Assembly: GCA_003641345.1 (NCBI GenBank)
Contig: QNAD01000140.1
Coordinates: 1-6,018, forward strand
Length of the DNA: 6,018 nt
Source: Candidatus Zixiibacteriota bacterium
GTDB lineage: Bacteria > Zixibacteria > MSB-5A5 > GN15 > FEB-12
Direction: 5' to 3'
A model generated the notes under the pieces. The model had not been told where the DNA came from. It searched no databases and saw only the letters and a program-made list of their open reading frames with translations. This document shows, in pieces, positions 5,828 through 6,018 of the stretch. The position numbers and the translations under genes were made by a program. The first letter of the stretch is position 1. Each line of letters opens with the position of its first letter.

Positions 5828-6018
5828 TCAGGAATAAAATAACAAATTCGTTAATTCTCTTAATGCTGTTCGCTTTTGTATCCTCCGTGATGAGCCAACA
5901 GATTGATAAAATGCAATTAGTTGAAAAAATTCTGGAAGTTGAGAAAACGCAAAAAACTTTGATTCAGGATTTAACACTCGATGCATTATTTATCGAAGGT
6001 GAAAAGAAAAAAGACGGA
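5824..6018 (+). CDS. Secreted protein of unknown function (5' part only)
   Basis: Sixty-five codons are visible before the window ends. The N-terminus is a clear Sec signal peptide: MIRNK, then a hydrophobic core (SLILLMLFAFVSSVM), with a likely signal peptidase I cut after VMS (residue 24), before QQ. There is no lipobox cysteine. The mature start (QLVEKILEVEKTQKTLIQDL) looks helical, followed by LTLDALFIEGEKKKDG, which could begin a beta-rich domain. A LolA-like or other outer-membrane/periplasmic carrier is imaginable but not supported by any diagnostic motif, so no family is claimed. The ATG overlaps the stop of the HEAT-cyclophilin gene (ATGA, 5824-5827), with AGGA at 5811-5814 and GGAG at 5816-5819 as a ribosome site. 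This suggests co-translation and a shared extracytoplasmic role. Confidence 0.8.
   Translation, partial: MIRNKITNSLILLMLFAFVSSVMSQQIDKMQLVEKILEVEKTQKTLIQDLTLDALFIEGEKKKDG

Overview
This AT-rich bacterial window holds five complete or near-complete genes, one gene cut by each window edge, and a decayed gene fragment. An exported cyclophilin carried on a membrane-anchored HEAT-repeat scaffold, followed by a Sec-signal protein, indicates a cell with an extracytoplasmic folding compartment. Strong Shine-Dalgarno sequences are rare. The codon and base composition, domain mix and anaerobe-type racemase would fit an uncultured member of the FCB/Marinimicrobia/Cloacimonadota/Zixibacteria-like lineages. 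That placement is inference only, because no phylogenetic marker gene is present.

Layout. (1) 1-743, plus strand: the 3' half of an alanine/ornithine-type PLP racemase, followed by the first ~65 codons of an M20-family amidohydrolase/peptidase that is frameshifted and cut off. (2) 744-811: a short convergent junction with a 14-bp perfect palindrome and an adjoining hairpin plus T-run. (3) 803-2714, minus strand: a tight nadC-birA operon, giving quinolinate phosphoribosyltransferase (NAD synthesis) and then biotin-protein ligase with an N-terminal helix-turn-helix. (4) 2702-2774: a compact divergent control region in which the promoter-like -35 hexamers for nadC and the next gene lie over one another. 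(5) 2775-3713, plus: a ketol-acid reductoisomerase (IlvC) family protein with the full fold but several active-site substitutions. (6) 3830-5827, plus: a membrane-anchored HEAT-repeat protein fused to a C-terminal cyclophilin-type peptidyl-prolyl isomerase. (7) 5824-end, plus: the start of a secreted protein whose ATG overlaps the previous stop codon.

How they work together. nadC and birA are both cofactor genes (NAD and protein biotinylation) and form one transcription unit. The IlvC-like gene stands alone, with no ilvB/ilvN/ilvD/leu genes beside it, and its catalytic Lys and one metal-ligand Glu are replaced. It is therefore the best candidate here for a changed function. The HEAT-cyclophilin and the secreted protein look translationally coupled and probably act together outside the cytoplasm. 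The left block (racemase/M20) looks richer in G+C than the nadC-birA block, so the junction near 740-800 may be a rearrangement point. No tRNA, rRNA, CRISPR array, insertion sequence or riboswitch was recognised.
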